Shown here piece by piece: positions 33,003 to 41,466 of a stretch of 64,000 nucleotides of DNA. The stretch's first letter is position 1. Every line of letters begins with the position of its first letter. Position numbers and translations under genes: made by a program. Origin of the DNA: UMGS1322 sp900550765. Its GTDB lineage: Bacteria > Bacillota > Clostridia > Christensenellales > QALW01. Below the pieces are notes generated by a model. It saw only the letters and a list, made by a program, of their open reading frames with translations, did not search any database and had not been told where the DNA came from. The stretch lies in NCBI GenBank assembly GCA_958448705.1, contig CAUDEY010000008.1, positions 1 through 64,000 of the forward strand. The letters are read 5' to 3'.

Positions 33003-33461
33003 ATGAAGAAACTATTGAAAGCAATGATTACTTTTGCGCTGCTGCTGTGTATTCTTTCTACAGGAGTTTTTGCTGAAGAAAACAGTTCGAGTTCTGCGGA
33101 AGGAATTTCCTTCAGCCGGACCTATTCTGATGACGGGATCATGCCGTTATATTTGTATATAGCAGACTTTAGTTGTGGCGCTACTATAGAAAATGGGAAT
33201 GTAGTTTGTATTGCATCAGTAGATGGCTATGAAGGGATTACCACTCAGATCCGTATAGAGATGAGACTTCAGAAAAGAGGATTTTTAGGTATCTATAGTG
33301 ATGTCGTCACCTGGAGCGACGGCTTTGACGCCGCTTCGGGAGAAATGGTTAGAACATATCCTTATGAAAGCGGAGCTAAATATAAATTGTATGTGTATAT
33401 TGAAGTATACCATGGCTCTGATTATGAGAGTGATTCTTTTACAAGCGATCCATTCCCGTAA
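33003..33461 (+). CDS. Secreted protein, probable ECF-sigma target
   Basis: A 152-aa protein with a clear signal peptide (KKLLK, hydrophobic core, cleavage near VFA-EE at about 22-23). The mature part is rich in serine, tyrosine and aspartate and appears beta-rich. No family recognised. AGGAGGAATTAAAA precedes the ATG; a longer frame from 32958 starts before the ribosome-binding site and is rejected. The upstream ECF-type motif suggests it is induced with the sigma factor, perhaps against envelope stress. Confidence 0.7.
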   Translation: MKKLLKAMITFALLLCILSTGVFAEENSSSSAEGISFSRTYSDDGIMPLYLYIADFSCGATIENGNVVCIASVDGYEGITTQIRIEMRLQKRGFLGIYSDVVTWSDGFDAASGEMVRTYPYESGAKYKLYVYIEVYHGSDYESDSFTSDPFP

Positions 33462-33878
33462 TGAATTTAACAAGCCTGGAACCGGAGGCTAAGAACAATG
33501 ACCGGAAAGTAGAATGATGTAGTTTTATTCAATGTGAATCTGCGGAGTATTTCTGTTATATTGACCCTGCTGTCAATAAAAGGCACAGAACCACCAGTAT
33601 ATGCGGAAAGAATGCCATTTGGAAAATTGGGTTTTGTTAACGTTTTGCGTTATGTCACCGTAAGGCAAAACATTTATCAGTACTTGATTTGAGTATGAAA
33701 ACAAAAGAAGGCGAAAAATCTAACCATTATTTTACATAAGATAATATATAGATTTTGTCATGATTTGGTTTTAGAGCTTACTTAATAATGGAGATTTAAA
33801 ATTCGGAAATTGTCTCAAAAAATAAAAGAGAAGGAGATATTTATTCTTTCGGTTATAGAATAAATATTGTGCAAGATT
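33462..33878. other. Spacer with no clear gene
   Basis: About 400 bases. A start-less reading frame near 33580-33690 ends VLRYVTVRQNIYQYLI and could be a relic, but I cannot assign it. A GTTTTGC...GCAAAAC inverted repeat overlaps it. Confidence 0.4.
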
Positions 33879-34130
33879 ATGAGGTATGTTTATGAGGTGA
33901 ATAAAGAAAAAAATTCACACATAGATATTGGCACATATAACTCTTATGGTATTAATGTGTATGTTCATGTAAATGATAGCAATATGTTTTTGATGAATGT
34001 ACCGGATTTGTTTCTTGATGAGCATAAAGCACTGGAGTTTGCTGATTTGTGTAACGAACAACAGTTAGAATTGGTTCACTTAAGTGATGTGATTGAAGAC
34101 ATTCTCTCCGACCGTGAGATGCTTGCATAG
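33879..34130 (+). CDS. DUF6514-like hypothetical protein
   Basis: An 83-aa acidic protein beginning RYVYEV, with GTYNSYGINVYV, a pattern resembling DUF6514. No function known. The ATG at 33879 is preferred by content, but its ribosome-binding site is not convincing; a TTG at 33867 is an alternative. Confidence 0.5.
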   Translation: MRYVYEVNKEKNSHIDIGTYNSYGINVYVHVNDSNMFLMNVPDLFLDEHKALEFADLCNEQQLELVHLSDVIEDILSDREMLA

Positions 34131-34249
34131 TACATAAAAAGGAACCAATGAAGTATAAGATTTACCAAAGATGATTAGGATGAGGCGCCTTGCTTTTCTT
34201 TTGGGTGTTGCTCTTTTCCTGCAAAAAAAAAATAAAAATTGAATAAGGA

Positions 34250-34392
34250 AACATAACATCTGAGAAATTTATCATCTCAGCTCATTACCGAAAGAGGATT
34301 TGATGCTACACATCACAACCTTGCATCAAACGTTCGGACAAGCAGGAAAGAGTATCGCTATATCTGCGCATGAAAATGCGCAGATATTTTTT
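34250..34392 (+). ncRNA. Candidate structured RNA ending in a terminator
   Basis: Three local stems are seen: CTGAGA/TCTCAG (34260-34265/34275-34280), CCGAA/TTCGG (34288-34292/34333-34337) enclosing TTTGATGC/GCATCAAA (34299-34306/34323-34330), and a final 11-bp terminator stem with T run. It matches no riboswitch I can name. It is 124 bases upstream of the esterase gene, which has a separate promoter, so it is probably an independent small RNA rather than a leader. Confidence 0.4.
34361..34392 (+). terminator. Rho-independent terminator
   Basis: TATCTGCGCAT (34361-34371) pairs perfectly with ATGCGCAGATA (34376-34386), followed by a T run. Confidence 0.85.
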
Positions 34393-34431
34393 TGCAGCGT
34401 TTGCGGTAACGCGTGCTGAACAAGAATATTC

Positions 34432-34460
34432 TTGCCTGCTGCTTCAGAGTGTGCTACAAT
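34432..34460 (+). promoter_or_regulatory. Promoter of the esterase-methyltransferase operon
   Basis: TTGCCT (34432-34437), 17-bp spacer, TACAAT (34455-34460). Confidence 0.55.
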
Positions 34461-34515
34461 GCTTCTGGTACGTTTTATATTGGTGTTTTTAAAGAAATGC
34501 AGGGGGAACGGAGAT

Positions 34516-35358
34516 ATGATCTATTCGTTCTTGTTGATCGGTCAATCCAATATGGCCGGCCGGGGAGATTTGAAAGAGGTTTCGCCAATCAGCGATACAC
34601 GGCTGCTTATGATGCGCAATGGCCGGTGGCAGCCTTTGCATGAACCGGTAAGCAGTGACCGCCCGATGGCCGGAGCCAGCCTTGGCGTCAGCTTTGCCAA
34701 GCGGTTTATTGAGGAACATCCCGGCGACAGCGCGGCGCTGATTCCCTGTGCTGACGGCGGTACTACGCTGCAGGAGTGGCACAAGGGAGAACCGTTGTAT
34801 GAGCATGCGGTGTTTTGTGCCAGACAGGCACAGCGGAACAGCCGGCTCACGGCGATTTTGTGGCATCAGGGGGAATCGGATACACTGCCGGAGCAGTATT
34901 CTTCTTATCGTATCCGTTTGGAAGAGATGATAACCGCGCTCAAGAAGGATATCGGTGCGGATATTCCCGTGCTTATGGGCGCGCTGGGGGAATACCTGTC
35001 GTATATGATCTATGATGAAAAATATCAAAACTATGGTTTTGTAAATCAGCAGCTGATCGAATGTGCACAGAACAACCCCGATTATTACTATGTTTCGGCA
35101 AAAGGCCTTTCCTGTAACAGGGATATGCTGCACTTCTCAGCCAAAGCATTGCGGGAATTCGGTTTGCGTTATTATACGGCTTTTTCGCAAAAGCGCAGTA
35201 TTTTTGATGAAGAGATTACGGAATCTCTTCTTTTGCCCGCGGCGGAGGAATCCGGATTTTTAAAAAATATGGAAAGACTGTGTGCGGAATATAAGGCCGG
35301 CCGGCTTTCACGGGAAGCTTTTGAAACTGCCAAGGCGGAGCTGGTGCGCAATGCGTGA
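34516..35358 (+). CDS. SGNH/SASA-type carbohydrate esterase
   Basis: A 280-aa esterase of the sialate O-acetylesterase (SASA, CE6-like) family. Block I is LIGQSNMAG with the serine nucleophile at about S10, and the family signature WHQGESD is at about 115-121. The active-site DxxH is seen as DMLHFS near 208. There is no signal peptide, so it acts inside the cell, probably removing acetyl groups from sugars. The ATG at 34516 has AGGGGG upstream. The next gene overlaps its stop. Confidence 0.85.
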   Translation: MIYSFLLIGQSNMAGRGDLKEVSPISDTRLLMMRNGRWQPLHEPVSSDRPMAGASLGVSFAKRFIEEHPGDSAALIPCADGGTTLQEWHKGEPLYEHAVFCARQAQRNSRLTAILWHQGESDTLPEQYSSYRIRLEEMITALKKDIGADIPVLMGALGEYLSYMIYDEKYQNYGFVNQQLIECAQNNPDYYYVSAKGLSCNRDMLHFSAKALREFGLRYYTAFSQKRSIFDEEITESLLLPAAEESGFLKNMERLCAEYKAGRLSREAFETAKAELVRNA

Positions 35359-36376
35359 GGATATTTGGGGAAAGCTGCAGCGGTTGAATCGACCGTTAGT
35401 GCTCTACGGCATGGGCAATGGGGCAGAAGCAATGATTCGTCAGCTTGCAAAATACGGATTGGCGCCCTCCGGCTTTTTTGCCAGCGATGATTTTGTACGC
35501 GGGCAGAGCTTTTTAGGGTTTCCGGTTCTCACGTTTTCCCAAGCGAAGGAAAGGTTCCCGGATATGGTGGTACTGGTAGCCTTCGGCACCCAACGGCCGG
35601 AGGTGATACAAAATATTCTTTCGCTGGAAGCCGAGGTTTATGCGCCGGAGGTGCCGGTTGCCGGAAACGAAGTGTTTACCCTTGCTTTCGCCCGCGAAAA
35701 CCGAAAAGCAATCGAGGCGGCCTATGCGCTGCTTGCAGACGACCGTTCCCGCCGGGTATTTGAGGAATTGATTGCCTATAAGCTGGATGGCGAGATTCGT
35801 CATTTGCTTGCCTGTGAAAGCGAAAGGGATGAGCTATATGCATTGCTTTCTTTTCATAACCGGGAAAGGTACCTTGACCTTGGTGCTTATAATGGCGATA
35901 CTGTGCTGGAATTTATTCAGCAAAACCGGGAATGGGAAAGTATTACCGCAGTGGAACCGGATGCGAAAAATTTCAGAAAGCTGATGAAAAATACGGCCGG
36001 CATCGAAAATATAACCTGTATACAGGCGGTAGCCGGTGATGCCTGCGGTATCGCACATTTTTCCTCTTTCGGCGGCAGAAACTCGCGGCCCGGAAACGGC
36101 GGGCAGGTACCGGCGATAACGGTGGATTCCCTGAAAAAACCGTTCAGCTTTATTAAAATAGACGTAGAGGGCAGCGAAGCAGCGGTACTTCAAGGGGCGC
36201 GTGAAACGATTCGGAACGATCGGCCTAAAATGCTGGTGGCGGCATATCACCGAAGCGGGGATCTCTTTTCATTGCCTCTTACTGTGCATCGGTTGAATCC
36301 GAACTATAAAATCTATTTGCGGCATCAGCGATATATTCCTGCATGGGATACGAACTATTGCTTTATAGAAAGGTAA
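35351..36376 (+). CDS. FkbM family methyltransferase
   Basis: A 341-aa SAM-dependent methyltransferase. The N-terminal 120 residues resemble a Rossmann-like nucleotide-binding region (LYGMGNGAEAMI), and the FkbM catalytic half carries YLDLGAYNGDTVLEF (motif I), AVEPDAKNF and the FIKIDVEGSEAAVLQGA signature. FkbM proteins often methylate surface sugars. The ATG overlaps the esterase stop (AATGCGTGA), so the two are coupled. Proximity to the rhamnose genes hints at a role in cell-surface glycan decoration. Confidence 0.88.
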   Translation: MREDIWGKLQRLNRPLVLYGMGNGAEAMIRQLAKYGLAPSGFFASDDFVRGQSFLGFPVLTFSQAKERFPDMVVLVAFGTQRPEVIQNILSLEAEVYAPEVPVAGNEVFTLAFARENRKAIEAAYALLADDRSRRVFEELIAYKLDGEIRHLLACESERDELYALLSFHNRERYLDLGAYNGDTVLEFIQQNREWESITAVEPDAKNFRKLMKNTAGIENITCIQAVAGDACGIAHFSSFGGRNSRPGNGGQVPAITVDSLKKPFSFIKIDVEGSEAAVLQGARETIRNDRPKMLVAAYHRSGDLFSLPLTVHRLNPNYKIYLRHQRYIPAWDTNYCFIER

Positions 36377-36382
36377 GAAAAG

Positions 36383-36414
36383 AAAGGCCGTCTTACGGCT
36401 TTTTCTTTTTGTTC
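36383..36414 (+). terminator. Rho-independent terminator
   Basis: AAAGGCCGT-CTT-ACGGCTTTTTC forms a short hairpin followed by T residues. Confidence 0.7.
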
Positions 36415-36458
36415 AAAAGATATCCCGTTCCCGGAAAATCGGCAGCGCATATTGCTGC

Positions 36459-36487
36459 TTGCAAAAAAACAGTAAATGTAGTAGAAT
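36459..36487 (+). promoter_or_regulatory. Promoter of the rfb operon
   Basis: TTGCAA (36459-36464), 17-bp spacer, TAGAAT (36482-36487). Confidence 0.55.
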
Positions 36488-36542
36488 GAATTTGTTTTGA
36501 TATGTAGATCAAAAAACTTTTTGAATATCAGGAGGAATACTC

Positions 36543-37094
36543 ATGAAAGCAATACAGACAAGCCTTCCGGGAGTAGTCATCATTGAGCCGGATGTTTTTG
36601 GGGACCATCGGGGATGGTTTATGGAAACATGGTCAAAAAAGAAACTGGAGGAACTTGGCATTTTTGCAGACTTTGTGCAGGATAACCAGAGCTTTACCGC
36701 AAAAAAAGGAACGCTCAGGGGCTTGCATTTTCAGATGGACCCCATGGCACAGGCAAAGCTTGTTCGCGTAGTGGCCGGTGCGGTGCTGGATGTGGCGGTG
36801 GATATCCGCAAAAATTCCCCTACGTATTTGAAATGGGTCAGTGTGGAGCTTTCGGCGGAAAACAAGCGCCAGTTCTTTATTCCCCGCGGGTTTGCCCACG
36901 GCTTTGTAGCGTTGACGGATAACGTGGAGTTTGTGTATAAATGCGATAACTACTACAGCAAGGAATGTGACCGATCCATTAAATTTGACGATCCCGCTAT
37001 CGGGGTGGATTGGGGCATTGAAAACCCCATCATTTCGGAAAAAGATGCAAACGCGCCTTTGCTCAAGGACAGCGACTGCAATTTTATAATGTAA
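36543..37094 (+). CDS. rfbC: dTDP-4-dehydrorhamnose 3,5-epimerase
   Basis: A 183-aa cupin-fold epimerase, the usual length. It inverts C3 and C5 of dTDP-4-keto-6-deoxyglucose in dTDP-L-rhamnose synthesis. Family hallmarks are DHRGWFMETW, LRGLHFQ with the catalytic histidine, and IPRGFAHGF. AGGAGG precedes the ATG. It leads an operon with rfbB and rfbD; the thymidylyltransferase rfbA is not in the window. Confidence 0.95.
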   Translation: MKAIQTSLPGVVIIEPDVFGDHRGWFMETWSKKKLEELGIFADFVQDNQSFTAKKGTLRGLHFQMDPMAQAKLVRVVAGAVLDVAVDIRKNSPTYLKWVSVELSAENKRQFFIPRGFAHGFVALTDNVEFVYKCDNYYSKECDRSIKFDDPAIGVDWGIENPIISEKDANAPLLKDSDCNFIM

Positions 37095-37107
37095 AGGAGA
37101 ATTTGCT

Positions 37108-38127
37108 TTGAATATTATTGTTACAGGCGGCGCCGGATTTATCGGCAGCAATTTTGTATATTTCCAGTTAAAAAACCACCCGGAGGATCGGATTGTCTGC
37201 TTTGACGCGCTTACCTATGCAGGGAATTTAGCCACGTTGGAGGAGGCGATGAAAAACCCGAACTTCCGTTTTGTAAAGGGTGATATTGCCGATAGGGAAT
37301 GTGTTTTTAAGCTGTTTGAAGAAGAAAAACCGGATATAGTGGTAAATTTTGCGGCGGAAAGCCATGTGGACCGCTCGATAGAGAATCCGGAAATCTTTTT
37401 GCGTACCAATATTTTGGGTACGCAGGTGCTGATGGATGCCTGCCGTAAATACGGCATTACGCGTTATCATCAGGTTTCTACCGACGAGGTTTACGGCGAC
37501 CTTCCGCTGGATAGGCCGGAGCTGTTCTTTACGGAGGAAACGCCGATTCATACCTCCAGCCCGTATTCGGCCAGCAAGGCCTCGGCCGATTTGCTGGTGC
37601 TGGCGTATTACCGCACCTTTAAGCTGCCGGTTTCCATTACGCGCTGCTCCAATAACTACGGTCCGTATCATTTCCCGGAAAAGCTGATTCCCTTGATGAT
37701 TTCACGCGCTTTAAACAATGAGAGCCTTCCTGTATACGGCAAGGGCGAAAATGTGCGGGATTGGCTGTATGTAGAGGATCACTGCTCGGCGATTGACCTG
37801 GTTATCCGTAAGGGCCGGGTAGGCGAAGTGTATAACATCGGCGGCCACAACGAGCGCACGAACTTGCAGGTGGTAAAGACGATTTTAAAGGAGCTGAATA
37901 AGCCGGAATCCTTAATTACCTATGTTACCGACCGTCCCGGCCATGATATGCGGTATGCGATTGACCCCACAAAAATTCATAATGAGCTGGGCTGGCTGCC
38001 GGAAACAAAGTTTGATGACGGTATTCACCAAACCGTACAGTGGTATTTAGATAATCGCGCCTGGTGGGAAAACATCTTAAAAGGGGACTATCAAAATTAC
38101 TATGAAAGAATGTACAGTAAGAGGTAA
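37108..38127 (+). CDS. rfbB: dTDP-glucose 4,6-dehydratase
   Basis: A 339-aa short-chain dehydrogenase that converts dTDP-glucose to the 4-keto-6-deoxy form with bound NAD+. The NAD motif GGAGFIGSN is at about 7-15, the catalytic ST-DE triad is in STDEVYGD, and the YxxxK motif is YSASK. It starts with TTG, eight bases after AAAGGAG, and follows rfbC by 13 bases. Confidence 0.96.
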   Translation: MNIIVTGGAGFIGSNFVYFQLKNHPEDRIVCFDALTYAGNLATLEEAMKNPNFRFVKGDIADRECVFKLFEEEKPDIVVNFAAESHVDRSIENPEIFLRTNILGTQVLMDACRKYGITRYHQVSTDEVYGDLPLDRPELFFTEETPIHTSSPYSASKASADLLVLAYYRTFKLPVSITRCSNNYGPYHFPEKLIPLMISRALNNESLPVYGKGENVRDWLYVEDHCSAIDLVIRKGRVGEVYNIGGHNERTNLQVVKTILKELNKPESLITYVTDRPGHDMRYAIDPTKIHNELGWLPETKFDDGIHQTVQWYLDNRAWWENILKGDYQNYYERMYSKR

Positions 38128-38133
38128 AAGGGT

Positions 38134-38985
38134 ATGAAGGTTTTGGTTACCGGCGTGAAAGGGCAGCTGGGTTATGATGTGGTAAAGCGCCTGCATGTGC
38201 TGGGCATTGAATGTAAAGGCGTGGATATTGAGGATTTTGATCTGACCGACGAGGCAGCCGTATTAAACGGCATTTGTGCGTATCAGCCGGATGCTGTGGT
38301 ACACTGCGCAGCGTATACGGCGGTGGATAAGGCGGAGGAAAACCGTGACCTTTGCTACCGTGTAAATGTGCTGGGTACCCGGAATGTGGCGATGGCTTGC
38401 CGGGAAATCGATGCCAAGATGATTTATATCAGCACGGATTATGTGTTTAACGGCCAGGGCGAAGCGGCATTTGCGCCGGAAGATAAAAAAGAGCCCATCA
38501 ATTATTACGGTGAAACAAAAGCGCTTGGGGAAGAGGAAGTTACACGCCTTTTAAACAAATATTTTATTGTGCGCATTTCCTGGGTATTTGGCATAAACGG
38601 CGCCAATTTTGTAAAAACGATGCTTCGTTTAGGCAAGGAAAAGGAAGAATTAACAGTGGTGGGGGATCAGATCGGCTCGCCCACCTATACCTTTGATTTG
38701 GCAATCCTTTTGTGCGATATGCTGCAGACGGAAAAATACGGTATTTATCATGCTACCAACGAGGGGCTTTGTTCCTGGGCGGAATTTGCACAGGAAATTA
38801 TGGCCCAGGCGCATTTAGGAATGAAGATCCGGCCGATTTTATCCAGTGAATATCCGGCAAAGGCAAAAAGACCCTATAATTCGCGTATGAATAAGGATAA
38901 ATTGGTGCAGAATGGATTTTGCAGGCTTCCGGATTGGCAGGATGCTTTAAAAAGATATCTTCTGGAGCTTGAAAAAGCAGATTAA
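38134..38985 (+). CDS. rfbD: dTDP-4-dehydrorhamnose reductase
   Basis: A 283-aa extended short-chain dehydrogenase catalysing the NAD(P)H-dependent last step to dTDP-L-rhamnose. The nucleotide-binding motif is GVKGQLGYD (about 7-15), the serine site is ISTDYVFNG, and the YxxxK motif is YGETK. It follows rfbB by six bases in the same operon. The C-terminal RPYNSRMNKDKL is typical of RmlD. Confidence 0.95.
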   Translation: MKVLVTGVKGQLGYDVVKRLHVLGIECKGVDIEDFDLTDEAAVLNGICAYQPDAVVHCAAYTAVDKAEENRDLCYRVNVLGTRNVAMACREIDAKMIYISTDYVFNGQGEAAFAPEDKKEPINYYGETKALGEEEVTRLLNKYFIVRISWVFGINGANFVKTMLRLGKEKEELTVVGDQIGSPTYTFDLAILLCDMLQTEKYGIYHATNEGLCSWAEFAQEIMAQAHLGMKIRPILSSEYPAKAKRPYNSRMNKDKLVQNGFCRLPDWQDALKRYLLELEKAD

Positions 38986-38996
38986 AGGGGAATTTT

Positions 38997-40367
38997 ATGA
39001 GAAGAACATTGTCGTTTCTGGCAGTGATTTTAAGCGCAGTATTGCTTATCGCAGGCTGCGCTGTTTTTCAAAAAAATGAAATGGTACCCGGTGAGGCGGT
39101 GGGGCAGCAGATAACGTCGCCAATGCTGACGCCAACGTCTACAGAGCCGGTCTGCCAAAGCTTGACGGGGGTTGTGTGTGCCTATAACGATGAAACGTTT
39201 TCACTGGCGTTATCCGATGGTTCGGTTGTTGTTTTTGCACGCCCGGCCAAGGAGGAGGAAAGCTGCATTTTCTTGGATAACACTGTTACGGTAGAATATA
39301 GCGGCCGTTTGGAGGAAGGCATAACGCCGGCTGCACTTTCCGGGGAAACAAAGACGCGCACGGCCATCCGGGCGGGAGAAATACTCCGCCAAATGACGCT
39401 GGAGGAGCAAGTAGGGCAGCTGTTTATTGCCCGCTGCCCGGCGGAGCAGGTGGCAGCAAAAGCGGCGGAATATTCGCTGGGCGGCTATATCTTATTTAAA
39501 AGAGATTTTACGGATAAAAGCGCATCGAAGGTGCAGGCGGAAATACAAAGCTATCAGGCGGCGGCAAAGCTTCCCATGCTGATTGGCGTGGATGAAGAAG
39601 GCGGCACGGTAAACCGTGTCAGCAGCAATTCCCAATTGCGAGAAACGCCGTTTTTATCACCGCAGGAACTGTACCGGCAGGGCGGCTGGGAAGGTATTCA
39701 AAAGGATACTGTTGAAAAGTGTGATTTATTGCAATCGCTGGGTATCAATTTGAATTTAGCGCCGGTATGCGATATTTCGGTGAATGAAAAAGATTATATG
39801 CATAAGCGAAGCTTTGGTCAGGATGCGCAGACGACAGCTTTTTATGTAAAAACGGTGGTAGAACAGATGGATGCTGCACGCATAGGTTCTGTCCTTAAGC
39901 ATTTTCCCGGGTATGGGAACAATGCGGATACGCATACGGGTATGTCGATCGATAAGCGGCCGTATGAAACCTTTGTGCAGGAGGATTTTCTTCCTTTTTC
40001 TGCGGGGATTGAGGCTGGCGCCGGGGCGGTGCTGGTATCGCATAATATTGTGGAGTGTATGGATGCGTCAGCGCCGGCGTCTCTTTCAAAAAACGTGCAC
40101 CGAATATTGCGGGAGGAGCTGGGTTTTTCGGGTGTTATTATGACCGATGACCTCTATATGGATGCTATAAAAAAGTATACCGGTGACCGGGAGGCAGCTG
40201 TGGCGGCTGTTTTAGCCGGCAATGATATGCTTTGCTGTACGGATTTTGAAAAGCAGATCCCTGCCGTACTGGAAGCGGTACAAGGGGGAATAATCGAACG
40301 CCGGCAGATTGCACAGGCAGCTGAGCGGGTACTGATATGGAAGATAGAACTGGGGATTTTGTCTTAA
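38997..40367 (+). CDS. Glycoside hydrolase family 3 lipoprotein (NagZ-like)
   Basis: A 456-aa exported beta-N-acetylhexosaminidase-type GH3 enzyme. A lipoprotein signal ends in LIAGC (cysteine near 21). The catalytic domain starts around 125 with VGQLFIARC and has VDEEGG, the general-acid loop KHFPGYGNNADTHTG and the nucleophile aspartate in MTDDLYMDA. Family members release terminal GlcNAc from peptidoglycan fragments. A variable segment of about 100 residues lies between the lipobox and the enzyme. It starts 11 bases after rfbD and may share that transcript. Confidence 0.88.
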   Translation: MRRTLSFLAVILSAVLLIAGCAVFQKNEMVPGEAVGQQITSPMLTPTSTEPVCQSLTGVVCAYNDETFSLALSDGSVVVFARPAKEEESCIFLDNTVTVEYSGRLEEGITPAALSGETKTRTAIRAGEILRQMTLEEQVGQLFIARCPAEQVAAKAAEYSLGGYILFKRDFTDKSASKVQAEIQSYQAAAKLPMLIGVDEEGGTVNRVSSNSQLRETPFLSPQELYRQGGWEGIQKDTVEKCDLLQSLGINLNLAPVCDISVNEKDYMHKRSFGQDAQTTAFYVKTVVEQMDAARIGSVLKHFPGYGNNADTHTGMSIDKRPYETFVQEDFLPFSAGIEAGAGAVLVSHNIVECMDASAPASLSKNVHRILREELGFSGVIMTDDLYMDAIKKYTGDREAAVAAVLAGNDMLCCTDFEKQIPAVLEAVQGGIIERRQIAQAAERVLIWKIELGILS

Positions 40368-40389
40368 AAGCTTTATAGAATAGGGATGG

Positions 40390-40578
40390 ATGAAAATGAA
40401 AAAATGTTTTGTGCTGCTGTGCTGTATGTGCCTGCTTTTGGGCGGGTGTCAAAACGGTGCGGAAGAAGCCGCGGCGCCTACATCAATTGAAGGAACGGCA
40501 GCACCGCAGCCGACGCCATCGCAAACAGAGCCGCTGAAGGAAAGCACAATACGTTTTTTAGATCTGCTGGAGGCGTAG
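40390..40578 (+). CDS. Small lipoprotein
   Basis: A 62-aa peptide with a lipoprotein signal (KKCFVLL then LLLGGC) and a short proline/threonine-rich tail. Function unknown. The ATG is followed by a second in-frame ATG two codons later; either could be used. It follows the GH3 lipoprotein by 22 bases. Confidence 0.6.
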   Translation: MKMKKCFVLLCCMCLLLGGCQNGAEEAAAPTSIEGTAAPQPTPSQTEPLKESTIRFLDLLEA

Positions 40579-40764
40579 ATTTATAAACGGCAGGCATGGC
40601 AATAGCCCGGCTTGCTTTTTTTACGGGAATTTTTGGCAGAAAGGAATGTGAAAGAACGCCGAAATTTTTATCAAAGCATTTTCGGTTGCTTTATTTTTTA
40701 TGCAGCAGTATGATAATATAAAAATAGGAGTATTGTATAAACAAGCAAAACGGGAGTGAGTGCG

Positions 40765-41466
40765 TTGGCATATATAGAATTTAAAGACGTATGTAAATTT
40801 TATAAAAGCGGCGATCATACGATTGCCGCAGCAGATCATATTAATTTTGAGGCAGAAAAGGGAGAGTTTGTAGTTATTGTAGGCCCTTCCGGTGCGGGCA
40901 AGACTACGGTGCTGAATATGCTGGGCGGTATGGATACCTGCGATGCCGGCGATATTGTGCTTGACGGCAATCTGGTAAGCCGATATACCAATAAACAGCT
41001 TACCAAATACCGCCGGTATGAGGTGGGCTTTGTTTTTCAGTTTTATAATTTGGTACAAAATCTTACCGCATTGGAAAATGTGGAACTGGCCTCGGAAATT
41101 TGCCGTGAGCCGCTGGATGCGGCGGAAACATTGGAGTCGGTAGGATTAAAGGAGCGTATGGGAAATTTCCCCGCGCAGCTTTCCGGCGGGGAGCAGCAGC
41201 GTGTTTCTATTGCCCGGGCAATTGCCAAAAATCCCAAAATTTTGCTTTGCGATGAGCCTACGGGAGCACTGGATTACAACACCGGTAAGGCGATTTTGAA
41301 GCTGTTGTATGATACTTGTAAAAAAACAGGTAAGACCGTGATTGTTATTACCCATAACCAGGCGATTTGTGCTATGGCTGATAGGGTAATCAGAATAAAG
41401 AATGGAAGTGTCTCGGATATGCAGATGAATCCGGAACCGATAGACGCTGAAAGGATTGAATGGTAA
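40765..41466 (+). CDS. ABC transporter ATPase (MacB/LolD type)
   Basis: A 233-aa ATPase with Walker A GPSGAGKTT, Q-loop FVFQFYNLV, signature LSGGEQQR, Walker B ILLCDEPTGAL and switch histidine VITHN. The SalX/LolD-like form pairs with FtsX-type permeases, here the next gene. The TTG at 40765 has GGGAG eight bases ahead and is preferred over a GTG at 40756. Its stop overlaps the permease start. Confidence 0.92.
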   Translation: MAYIEFKDVCKFYKSGDHTIAAADHINFEAEKGEFVVIVGPSGAGKTTVLNMLGGMDTCDAGDIVLDGNLVSRYTNKQLTKYRRYEVGFVFQFYNLVQNLTALENVELASEICREPLDAAETLESVGLKERMGNFPAQLSGGEQQRVSIARAIAKNPKILLCDEPTGALDYNTGKAILKLLYDTCKKTGKTVIVITHNQAICAMADRVIRIKNGSVSDMQMNPEPIDAERIEW

